Origin: Dendrolimus kikuchii | Lineage: Eukaryota; Arthropoda; Insecta; Lepidoptera; Lasiocampidae | Length of the DNA stretch: 64,000 nt | Direction: 5' to 3' | Assembly: GCA_019925095.2 (NCBI GenBank) | Contig: CM034389.1 | Location: 19,207,435 to 19,271,434, forward strand | In this document: in pieces, positions 35,598-45,300 of the stretch | Layout of the letters: every line of letters begins with the position of its first letter | Position numbering within the stretch: position 1 is the first letter of the stretch | Notes under the pieces: model-generated | What the model was told of the DNA's origin: nothing | What the model saw: the letters and a program-made list of their open reading frames with translations, nothing else | Database searches by the model: none | Program-made: the position numbers and the translations under genes

Positions 35598-37032
35598 TGG
35601 CATTAAAGAACAATGCATTTTTATTTTATACCCCTTAACATCTCTTTATTAATGCTGGATCTGCTGCCCGGAACAAAGACCGAATTTACGCCGCACTATT
35701 CTTGGTGTCAATTCTCCCATACCCGGACTATGCAAATTGATAAACCATTATAGTCATATTGCTGATCTACATGCAATCCTTGTTATAAATTTTGCAGAAA
35801 TATTATATTTCATATTAGTTCCTTATATTTTATAAATTTTTGTAGTTCAAATGTTAAAATTCATTTGCATTACATCTTTAGTACATACTCGTATCAGCGC
35901 AAATAATTGTCAGTAAACCAATTAATGGTCGGTTCCTATATCTTACTGTTCATTCACTTGCCTTGCCATAGATTAAATTTTGACATTATTTGTATAGAGC
36001 TTATGTTACATTTTAACCAATAATGGGATAAATGAATAATCGGCAAAATATAGGAACCAGCCCTAAATAAATAATTATTAATCCCGGAAGCCTGGAACCC
36101 ACATGTTTACACTTTTTCTGAAGCCAGAGGTCAAATTGTTTCAAATAGGACAGTATGAGAGAAAATAATATGGGAGTCCTCGGGAGGGAGGTATTCACTC
36201 TTTAAGTTATGTAATAGACTTAAACTTAATCAATAATCAATATCCAAATTAGTAACAAGTTTGTAATTAAACAGCTTTTTATTCCTCAACTATTATAAAA
36301 TCGGTCAAATGAAAATAAAAGAAATATTATCCAATATTATAACACTACACATACACCAAATTTCATTAAAAACTGCCTTGTAGTTTTTCCGTGAAAGCCT
36401 AACGGACAGACTTACATTTATAATAGATATGTATTTTGTAGCATCAGAAATCAGAAACTCCGGCGGATAACCATAGTTTATTTCGTGAGCAAGAATCCAT
36501 ACAGGTCACATAGTGTAATTTTTTTCTCCAGGCGCTAGTTGGCCCTGAAAATATTTGATTATTCCAAAAAAATATACGATATCAATTTCTTGAATAAAAA
36601 GTATTTTATGTATATTCACGAGACTTCACACACGCACGCGCACACACACACAGCACGCACACCTTTTAGCAAAAACTATGCAGTGCATTTTCAGTGAAAG
36701 CATAAAGATAGATAAACAAAGTTACTTTCATATTTATTTATTATAAGAGTGATCCCCTCGATTTTGCCGCGCATCAATCCCTGGTAAATAAGTCTGGTTT
36801 ATTTAGAGAGCAAACATTCAAATAAGTTATCAAATCAATAAGTAGACACTATTTGCCCCCGAAAAAAATATGACTATCGCAATCAATAAACTACCTATCC
36901 CATTTTCGGGACTTATTCCAAACTTACGCAAAAACAATACGTATCGTAGTTTTATTTCATGAAAGTAACAAACAAATGCAGTCGGTTTCTTCAATTTTTT
37001 ATTATTTGAACTCTAAATATTGTTATTTTCAG
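35598..37032. repeat. Segment between the two last exons of gene 3
   Basis: Unique-looking sequence to about 36290. Then three partial LINE-tail scraps with AGTTTTTCCGTGAAAGC, CAGTGAAAGCATAAAGATAG and TTACTTTCATATTTAT (about 36310-36440, 36540-36750, 36850-36970), related to the repeats at 15760 and 29935. No lipase exon other than the terminal one was found here. Confidence 0.5.
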
Positions 37033-37078
37033 AACCGAATTTTATGGCTTACTGACTGGAAGTTCGTGGCCTTTATAA
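37033..37078 (+). CDS. Second, alternative or orphan lipase terminal exon
   Basis: Preceded by TTGTTATTTTCAG, this 46-nt exon has the same length and entry phase as the last exons of genes 2-5. It reads (G)TEFYGLLTGSSWPL-stop, against (G)SGIYGLRTGQSWPF for the exon at 35528. AATAAA follows 39 nt after the stop. It is either an alternative last exon of gene 3 or the sole survivor of a deleted lipase copy. Its GLLTGSSWP is closer to gene 2, which slightly favours the relic explanation. Confidence 0.7.
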
Positions 37079-37117
37079 ACTGTGGTTATGATCTATATAT
37101 ATTTATTTATATTACGC

Positions 37118-37123
37118 AATAAA
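37118..37123 (+). terminator. Polyadenylation signal after the second last-exon
   Basis: AATAAA 39 nt after the TAA at 37076-37078. Confidence 0.6.
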
Positions 37124-37321
37124 ATAATATCATTGACTTGAATTGTTTAATTTACTCGTTTTAGAATTTTCCGGATAATTAATTAAAATGATTTTATTCA
37201 TTAACATGCTATCTCACTGATAAAGTACTCTTCTCGTAATGTATACTATAAACTTATCCTAATGTTACGCAAAGACAATTGTTAAGGGACATGAGTCGAG
37301 CCCAAATACCTAATTAAAACA

Positions 37322-37485
37322 TTTATTAGATAGATAGATAGACAACACTTTATTGTACACCAAAACAGATAAATAAACATAGATAAATGTAAACAGAAAT
37401 AGAAAAATACAAGAGATAGTACAACGGGGGGCCTTATCGCTAAAAAGCGATCTCTCACAGGCAACCCTTGGCAGGGATTAATGGA
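37322..37485 (-). repeat. LINE 3' tail fragment
   Basis: ATTAGATAGATAGATAGACA, CACTTTATTGTACACC, GGGGCCTTATCGCTAAAAAG then CGATCTCTCACAGGCAACCC. A widespread lepidopteran LINE 3' UTR type, inferred from recognition and from the similar segment at 1136-1420. Confidence 0.5.
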
Positions 37486-37550
37486 TTTTTAATACTGACG
37501 GTGGTGCAGTTTATAAATAAGTATACACAATACATATAAGTACATAGTAA

Positions 37551-37784
37551 GTTTTTTTATGGCAGGACTTCCGCAGATAGGCAGACGGCCCACTTGATGG
37601 AAAGCGGTTACCATAGCCTATGGACATTTGCAACACCAAAGGTGCTACAAATGCGCTGCTGCTCGCTTAAGGGAGACTCGAACCTGGTCACTAATTCCGG
37701 AACACAACAGAAGGTTGTTATGGCGGCATATTATAGACCGGGGGTGGTCGCCATCCAGTCGAGTAAATACCCTGCCACCTGGCA
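37551..37784 (-). repeat. LINE-tailed short retroposon, copy F (partial)
   Basis: Tail complement TTTTTTTATGGCAGGA, then the family landmarks up to CCTGCCACCTGGC. The 5' third is lost. Confidence 0.8.
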
Positions 37785-38316
37785 AACAGTATATAATAGT
37801 GTTAGGAATTATTATAAACAATAGAGAAGTAACACTTCTGAACCTGATTGTTAAAATACTGTAAGGATTTGGCTTGCCAGTGGTCGGCGAAGTGCGGCTC
37901 CGGAGCCGGATGTGGCTCTTTGGCTCCTTAATTGCGGCTCTGGCACAAATATCCACGGAAGGCGCAATAATAAGTCTTATTGATGAGAACTTGGAATCAT
38001 GACTAAAATTAAAAACAACAACATACAAACCTGACTTACTCAAACTTTCCAAGGAGATGCAAGCACATTGTTCGCATTAATAAATATTTATTAAGTATGA
38101 AATTTAGTTTTATTTAGTGTACTACTTACTTAGGGTCTGTCTCACAATGTACGAGTAAAGTACCCAATAGCTATTTAACAAATTAACAACATATACATTA
38201 TTTTTTGTATTACTGTGAACAGAACATCATTCTCAAATGAACAAACGTGAAAGTTGCAACATAAACGAATGTTTGCAGTATTGGTGTAATTTCAGACTTT
38301 GTTTTGTTATATTATA

Positions 38317-38377
38317 TTCATACATACATACATACATAACTTCACGCCAGTTCCCTTGCGGGGTAGGCACGAACAAT
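38317..38377 (-). repeat. LINE 3' tail, ATGT family (truncated)
   Basis: CATACATACATACATAACTT then CACGCCAGTTCCCTTGCGGG, the complement of the tail seen at 30560-30612 and 62357. Only about 60 bp remain. Confidence 0.75.
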
Positions 38378-38484
38378 TATAATTAATAAATATAAATAAT
38401 CTACAGCATCTTTAGTAAGTCAAAATCTTATCCTAAAGTCCGTATCATCCAATGCTTACATATAATTAATACGTTCCTGTTAAA

Positions 38485-38543
38485 TGATACCGTTGGAGAC
38501 GAATAAGTTGATTTTATCATCTAATTTGTCTCCAACGGTATCA
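38485..38543. other. 16-bp perfect inverted repeat (hairpin)
   Basis: TGATACCGTTGGAGAC (38485-38500) pairs exactly with GTCTCCAACGGTATCA (38528-38543). The 27-nt loop is itself partly self-complementary. Inside the hAT-like element. Confidence 0.8.
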
Positions 38544-38803
38544 AATATTTGCATTTTACAAATATATCTTCATAAAAAAACAAAACTTTCAACAGTAATT
38601 GTTCGGATCACAGCTGTCAACCATATGTTATGGCTGTCGACTAATTTATATGGCAGATAGCCTTGTTATTGGCCACTTGATCTGACATATAGTTTACAGG
38701 GTACTTTATTTGCCAGTTAGTGCTATCTATCCATTGTGAAACGCAAACATTGTCTTTATACGATAAATAAGTTGCAAGTAGCTTATTGGGAACTTTATTT
38801 GGA

Positions 38804-39050
38804 CTTTTTTTTATTTTTTATTGCAGGAGCTCAGCAGACAGGCAGACGTCCACTTGATGTTAAGCGGTTACCATCGCCTATAGACATTTGCAACACCAAA
38901 GGTGCTATAAATGCGCTGCTGCTCTCTTAAGGGAGACTGGAACCTGATCCCTAATGCCGGAATGTGTTCTTCAACTTATAGTTGTTATGGCGACATACTT
39001 TAGACCAGGGGTGATAGCCATCCAGTCGGACAAATGCCCTACCACCTGGA
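38804..39050 (-). repeat. LINE-tailed short retroposon, copy G
   Basis: Tail complement TTTTTTTATTTTTTATTGCA at the left, landmarks to CCCTACCACCTGG. Inserted in the hAT-like element, so it is younger than that element. Confidence 0.8.
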
Positions 39051-39394
39051 CTTTGTGAACCAGGCCCTTAGTGTAATAAAAGTTTATTAAACAAACAAAT
39101 TAGGCTCCCAATTCTTTTTTAAATTATTGTAATGTTCATATTTGGCTCTTTGCCTAATAAGTTTGCTGACCACTGCTCTAGACGGTAAAAGAGTTATTGT
39201 AAAAACAAGACGTATGTACAGCTGTGTTTTTTCTGTATTTAGTTCAGGGGCGTAAATTGTTATTATCGTTATATAGGTTGTAAATTTGGTGCATTAAAAT
39301 AAACAGATTTTTAATATATCGAAATAAAAAATATATACCTACTTAACAAGAGAAATTAATTAGTTCTCACTTTGTTCCAATAAGGAAGTATATT

Positions 39395-39612
39395 AAGGTG
39401 GCATGGGCAAATTCACCGTCTCCTCTTTTTGCCAGCGTGTCATTCTTACAAAGGGGAAGGCCCACGAATTGTTGACTTGACGTTGTGAAGGATGGCATGC
39501 GTGTCAATGATCTCAAAACAAGGGATGCTTAAGACCGCGCGAAGTGGAATAGAAAAAGTAAGAAAGCGGACCCTGGACGTCGGAGTGAACGCTCCCAACG
39601 CAACCAGGATTT
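39395..39612 (+). pseudogene. LINE C-terminal fragment with ATG-repeat tail
   Basis: GACCGCGCGAAGTGGAATAG then AAAAAGTAAGAAAGCGGACC and CCCAACGCAACCAGGATT, ending GATGATGATGATAATAATT. This matches the known 3' end of an insect LINE class (recognised, not searched). Frame broken. Confidence 0.6.
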
Positions 39613-39711
39613 AACACTCGGATGATGATGATAATAATTATAGTCCCAATTAATATTAGGTCATAGCATAGTTCATAAATTCTTCATTGCTATAAAAACA
39701 TTAACAAACAC

Positions 39712-40192
39712 AAAACCGACTTGAAATTAAATAGGACAAAATCAATATATAATCGACTTCATTCTACATCTTGAAGGCGGTGCCAAGTAAAACATAAAAA
39801 GATAACAATAAATTTGCAAAACAATTTTTGTCTTACTTCGCGCCGACTTCAAGATGTTGTAGAAAGAGGTTGGTTAAATATTTATTGTTGCTTTTCAGTT
39901 TGAAGTCGGTTTACTTTTTGTTAAAATTATTTTTTTAGTTGCGCAAATACTTGAATAGCTTTAGAAATAATATATTAAGTGCCTGCATAAATTTTACTAC
40001 TGGTATGCGTAACAACTATCTCATTCTTCCGTGTGACTTGATGACTATGAAGGAACCTCGGGAGTAAACCACTTACGAATTAAGGAAAAAGAAATGAAAT
40101 TCGGTCCACAATTAACGGAGATATCGAGTAACATACATACAAAAAAAATAACAGACGAATTGAGAACCTGCTCTTTTTGGAAGTTGGTTAAA
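39712..40192. mobile_element. MITE-like element with AACCGACTT ends
   Basis: Begins AAAACCGACTTGAAA and ends TTTTTGGAAGTTGGTTAAAA (inverted). Internal TTGAAGTCGGTTTAC and GAATTGAGAACCTGCTC relate it to 16983-17362. The - strand 62-codon frame inside is not recognised. Confidence 0.55.
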
Positions 40193-40496
40193 AAGGTGTG
40201 CTCGACTATTACACTTCCTGAGCCATGTTTCAAATGAATCGACGGATGATGAGTCCGTTATTCTTTTGTGAAGTTTATCGTATATCTGTTGATACTATAC
40301 TCATCGTCCTTATCGCCTGATAATTGTTTATTGACAAGGCCGGAAAAAAGAAATATAAAATAAAACTGACTGTGTCATTTATACCTCTATTGTTTATTAG
40401 TATAAAAGCACATAATTATCGTGGTGTACATAATATAACATGTTGTTAAACAAAGAAGTTCAAGTGTGGCAACCTAAAAAACCACACATCACTAGC
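40193..40496. other. No recognisable feature
   Basis: Short intergenic stretch. Nothing recognised. Confidence 0.3.
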
Positions 40497-40757
40497 AGGG
40501 CGTTCCATTTGTAGCTCACAACGCCCAAAATACTCAGCTAGCCATTCCACAAGGCGACCGCGGTCGTTGTGGCCGTGGCGAAAACGTTACTAATTACGTC
40601 ATTATTTTCGATCACACAACGCTCACAATGACCCATGTCAATAGGCGGATCGAATAGCCGTTCCACTTGGATTTACGATTGTAACGCGGGCAAGCAAGTG
40701 GAACGATATAAATCGCGGTCGTGAACGTGGTCGTTGTGAGTCCCTAATGGAACGTAG
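40497..40757. mobile_element. G+C-richer MITE with GGCGTTCCATT ends
   Basis: Left end GGGCGTTCCATTTGTAGCTC then ACAACG. The complement of the right end is CTACGTTCCATTAGGGACTC then ACAACG. Inner sequence is rich in GGTCGTTGTG and its complement. No coding frame. Superfamily not assignable, perhaps PIF/Harbinger-like. Confidence 0.6.
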
Positions 40758-40997
40758 CATAGATAGCTTGAATTTTTACATGATAGGTACTTCCTTGAAA
40801 TCAAATATCCTACAATCACTATTCCATTTTAAACAAAATTTGTACATTTTGTAAATAAAACTGTAGAGTAAGGTCACCATACTAGCCAAAAAGTTATTCC
40901 TAGTGCCTATTTAAATGACTATTTTGATACTTTCAGTTCAAAATATGTAAGCACTATACTTAAGCATTTATAGACTAAGGCTTTACCTTAATGTTCA

Positions 40998-41302
40998 GTT
41001 TTTTTTCATGAGTACAGCAAGTAAGCAGAGAGCCTACTTGATGGAAACCGGTTACCATCGCCTATGCATTTGCAACACCAAAGGTGCCAATATGCTGGCG
41101 CTCCCTAAAAGGGGACTGGAACCTGGACAATATTATAATGCCGGAATACAACTCAAGGTTGCTATGGCGGCATATTCTAGACCAGGGGTGGTAGCCATCC
41201 AAGCGGGCAAACACCCTATCACCTGGCTGCGGGGTTTTTGTTGCCTCGTACAACAGGCCCCTCAGCTGCAGTAAATTGTATTCTTTCTCCCTTCCTACAC
41301 AG
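40998..41302 (-). repeat. LINE-tailed short retroposon, copy H
   Basis: Near full length, from TTTTTTTTCATGAGTACAGC to TTGTATTCTTTCTCCCTTCC. Confidence 0.8.
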
Positions 41303-41439
41303 ATTAGATATACTAAGTTTAGTTAGTTAGTAACACTTGCGAGTCCTAAGCTAGCTTTTCAAAAAAGTCATGGGTTCGAAGCATGCACCACTAAAACAGT
41401 TTCTGATATAATGTGCATATTGTTATAATTACCATAATC

Positions 41440-41615
41440 TAAATATGTCTCATATGAATGATACAATGAATGCAAGGACTAGGGTGTACCCTGTAGATAT
41501 GATGATATGTGGTGTGACAGAAGATGTATGTCAGAATAGAAGAGTGTGAAAGAAAAAGACATATTGTGCCGACCCCAATTAATTGGGATATGGTGAAAGA
41601 AAAGAGAGATTGTTA
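41440..41615 (+). repeat. LINE 3' tail (ATTGGGAAAA type)
   Basis: CAAGGACTAGGGTGTACCCT, AAGACATATTGTGCCGACCC and CAATTAATTGGGATATGG. Closely similar wording (GCCGACCCCAAATAATTGGG) occurs at 48616-48636. Confidence 0.5.
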
Positions 41616-42271
41616 TAATTACCATGTACCTACTAATAGTGAAAGAAAACATCATGGTAAAATCTGCACCTCAAGATAACCTTTGTATCAAACCCGCCAA
41701 GCCGCCTTAGACAACCGTACCGGATTTCTCTCTCTCTAAAAGAATGGGGAGGCCCAAGCCCAGCAGTAAAACGCTATGGTCTGTGAGAATATTGTCATGA
41801 GAGATTGTATAAAATTTAGTTTTTAATACAAGGTCAAGGAAAAGGTTAAACTGTCATAACATAACTAGTAAATATTAAAAGATGTTTATTACAGGAAGAT
41901 CATTGAAATACTGCTGTTAGATAAAGTGAAATATAAATTCATATATATAAGGGCTCCTTTAAAAACTAATTCCATCTTTTCACTATATCTTCAAGATACT
42001 GAAACTACTCATATCAAATTAATTTAACGATTGCATTAAAAGTAATCCAAACGGGATTATCGTTTAACCTTCGATTTATCTATTTTATAAGTCGTTAATT
42101 TCAAAACGCTAGAATCTTTGGCTAGACAGTTGAAAACTCAATGGAAAAATTGTACGACTGTAGTGAGAAATTAATTGAGAATACAGTGGTTTTAAATACG
42201 ATTTCTATTTTGAAATCGGATATGTAAAATTCAGATAGTAATAACTATACAAGTAAAATTCAATATCCATT
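41616..42271. other. No recognisable feature
   Basis: A+T-rich sequence leading to lipase gene 4. At 41700-41790 a LINE-like phrase (AATGGGGAGGCCCAAGCCCA, GCAGTAAAACG) is seen. Otherwise nothing. Confidence 0.35.
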
Positions 42272-42320
42272 TTATCATTTACATGAACTGTCCCCAGACT
42301 AATAACAGATTAATTGATAA
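42272..42320 (+). promoter_or_regulatory. GATA motifs upstream of lipase gene 4
   Basis: TTATC 42272-42276 and GATAA 42316-42320, with GATAC at 42324-42328. The start codon is at 42381. A TATA box is not clear. The weakest of the five clusters. Confidence 0.45.
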
Positions 42321-42380
42321 AAAGATACAATAAAACCACAATAAAACTACTACATACAATAAACTATCGTAATAACGAAT

Positions 42381-45300
42381 ATGTCAGTGCTATTAGTTAT
42401 ATTTGCTTCAGCAGCACGTTAGTTAATTTTCATTTAATTTATTATAAAACACATTTTTAAAAGCAATAGAATATTCATTCATTTTTTTTTAATATCTTTT
42501 ACAGTCAGCTTAGGATCTGAATTTTCATCTATTCCTGGCGATAACAGTCAGTATGTAGAAGGTGAAAGTCAATATATCTGGATTCCTGACGGTAATGGAG
42601 TGCCTCATTTGCAAGATCTGAAAGCACCTTTGGACCTCACTGAGTTAAATGCAAGAAATGGAGCTACAAATGAATACTGGCTTTTTACTAGGTAATATCT
42701 TTGTACAAAAATATATGAGTTGATTTTGATTATAACTTTAATATCCTATCCGTGCAGGAACGGAGAAAGTATACAATTTTCTGCGGCCGGGTGGACTGTC
42801 TTAGAGGCGACAAAACAAGCCACAGCCACGGCTGCCACCCCTGGTGTATAGTATATCGCCCTAATAACTTTGAGTTGTGTTCCGGCATTAGTGACCAGGT
42901 TTCAGTCTCCCTTAAGAGAGCAGCAGTGCATTTGTAGCACCTTTGGTGTTGCCAATGTTCATAGTCGATGGCAACCGCTTTCCATCAAGTGGGCCGTTTG
43001 CCTGTCTGCTGAACTCCTGCAATAAAAAAAATAATATATGACAACTTTTTTATAAAATACTAGCAGTTTCTGCAAATGTTGTCCTGCCCTGGACACTAAT
43101 TCCAGCGTCACGTCCCGGGTCTAATTGTAAATCTAAACCATCCCGGTACCCACTCAAACACTAATTTTTTTTACACTTTAGGTTACATTTTTGAAGATTT
43201 AGTAGGGATCTCTATTTTTTTCTAGTAATAAATATAGCCTATATTAATATATGATAAAGTAACATTCTAATGGTCAAAATTTTTTTTAAATCGGTCTAGT
43301 AGTTTTTGAATTTATTCGTTACAAACATACAAATCTTTCCTTTTTATAATATTAGTATAGATTACAGATAAAAAAAAAAAATATTTCTGTCACAGGAAGA
43401 ACCGCGATAGTCACCAGAATATTATATATGGAAATGAAAACAGCATCTCTAGTTCCTATTTTCAACCCGACCGCCCTACTAATGTCATAATTCATGGCTG
43501 GATGAGCAACGGATACTCAACCATCAACACAATGATTACCTCTGCATTGCTAGACACTCAGGACTGTAATGTCATTGTTCTCGATTGGCGATCCCTTGCC
43601 AATTCCAATTACATCAGTGCTGCTTATGGTGTCCCTGGCATTGGACAGGCTCTTGGAAATTTTCTTATATGGCTCCACCAGACAAGTGAAATGGATTGGA
43701 ATCAATTACATATTGTTGGGTTCAGTTTAGGTGCTCATGTTGCTGGAAGCGCTGGTCGCACTTGTAACGGCCGTCCTGCGAGAATTACAGGTAAGAAGTA
43801 TCTTAAAGAGTTACTTTTTTAGTCATATTTCAAAGAACTATTAATAAACAAATGTGCAACAAAAATTGCAGGTCCAAATTTTAAACATGATTTCACAAAG
43901 GATTAGTTGTAGTTTAGGAAGCATGAACCACTTTGTACTTAAAGCATCATAATTTCTTTTACATGGGCTTTACAGAATCGATTATACATTTTTATGATAG
44001 CTTACAGTATTTAGTAGGTATTAATTATGCATAATTATATTTTTCATACAACATGCCTGTAATAAGGTATATGTTTTTTATTAAAAAATGGAATATGAAT
44101 CAAGTGTCCACGCCGTCAGGGACATTTGAATCGGGGGCTGGGGAGAGTTGACCATTCAATTTTTGGGAAAAAGAAAAAAACGTTATCAGGTTGAGTTTTC
44201 ATAACGTGTAAGTTAAAAATTCTTGATTCACGAATTTTTAGCTTACACATTATGAAGTTATTATTAGTAATTCTTGAAAGGAAAAAACAAAAAAAAAATG
44301 CCAAACATTTGCATCAAGATAACAAAATTAAATTTTATAATAAACTTATTATTGGACTTTCTTAAAAAAAAATTGTAACTTATTTGTCATTAATAGGCAT
44401 TTTGATCAGTTTCATTATGTTAAATCAACATGGTCTTACTCGAAAAACAAGACTACCAATATAATTAAACTTTTTAATAATCAGATATAATAATTAGTCT
44501 TTCGTAACTCGTTTTCAAACTATCATGTTATTTCTAATAAATTAGCATCAACGATCCGTCTCAAAATTATTGTAGATCAATGTGTTAGATATATGTATGT
44601 AATTGTAAATTTATGTTTTCCTAATAGAAGCACCTTCCTTCATTTAAACGATGGTACTTTCTAATTCTTTTTTGGTAGTTTTTTCTTCTTATGTATATTT
44701 TCTTGGGCTTTTTTTGTAGCTGGAGTACAGTAGATAGGCAGACAGCCCACCTAATGTAAAGCGGTTATCTTCGCCTATGGATGTTTACAACACCAGAGAC
44801 GTCACCAACGGCGCTGCTGGCCTCGAAGAAATTTTATGACACCCTTTTTGAAACACCCCATATTGTAGCTCTGTGGGAAAACCACGACTGGGAGCTCATT
44901 CCAAATCTCTATGGTACGCAAGAAAAACGTTTTAGAGAACCGTTTCATACAAGAGCGACGTAAAAGCAACGTAGTAATACGAAAGCACCATTCTGAACAG
45001 TTCTTCGGAATACTCCCCATTGTACAGTCGGTAGAATACGCAGAGAAACGCGAAGCCACTTCGAAGGCCAAGCGTATCTAAATCGTCTGTGACTATGGAT
45101 CGTGGACAATGCGAACTGGTCGACGTTGAAAACTGTCCAGGGGATTCCGTTGGTAGGTGGGTATTCACACATTTGTGGGCCGGGCCACAAATATGTGAAG
45201 CGGCATATGCGGCCTCACCTGAGCTTTATTATAAAGCAGAAGCCGTTGCTGTGGAGTGAAGCACTGCTTGGATGGGTTTAGCACTCCCAGCTTCTTGAAG

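Larger units (their letters stand above)
37878..39175. mobile_element. hAT-like non-autonomous element with nested insertions
   Basis: The left end CAGTGGTCGGCGAAGTGCGG and the complement of the right end CAGTGGTCAGCAAACTTATT are imperfect inverted repeats of hAT type. GGCTCTTTGG/GGCAAAGAGCC lies just inside both. No transposase. A LINE tail (38317-38377), a hairpin (38485-38543) and retroposon copy G (38804-39050) lie inside. Flanking 8-bp duplications are not evident. Confidence 0.55.

Noticed and set aside
37398..37464. Possible small gene with hydrophobic N-terminus on the - strand (37282-37464)
   Set aside because: It overlaps a LINE 3' tail whose related copy lies at 1136-1420; the frame is incidental.
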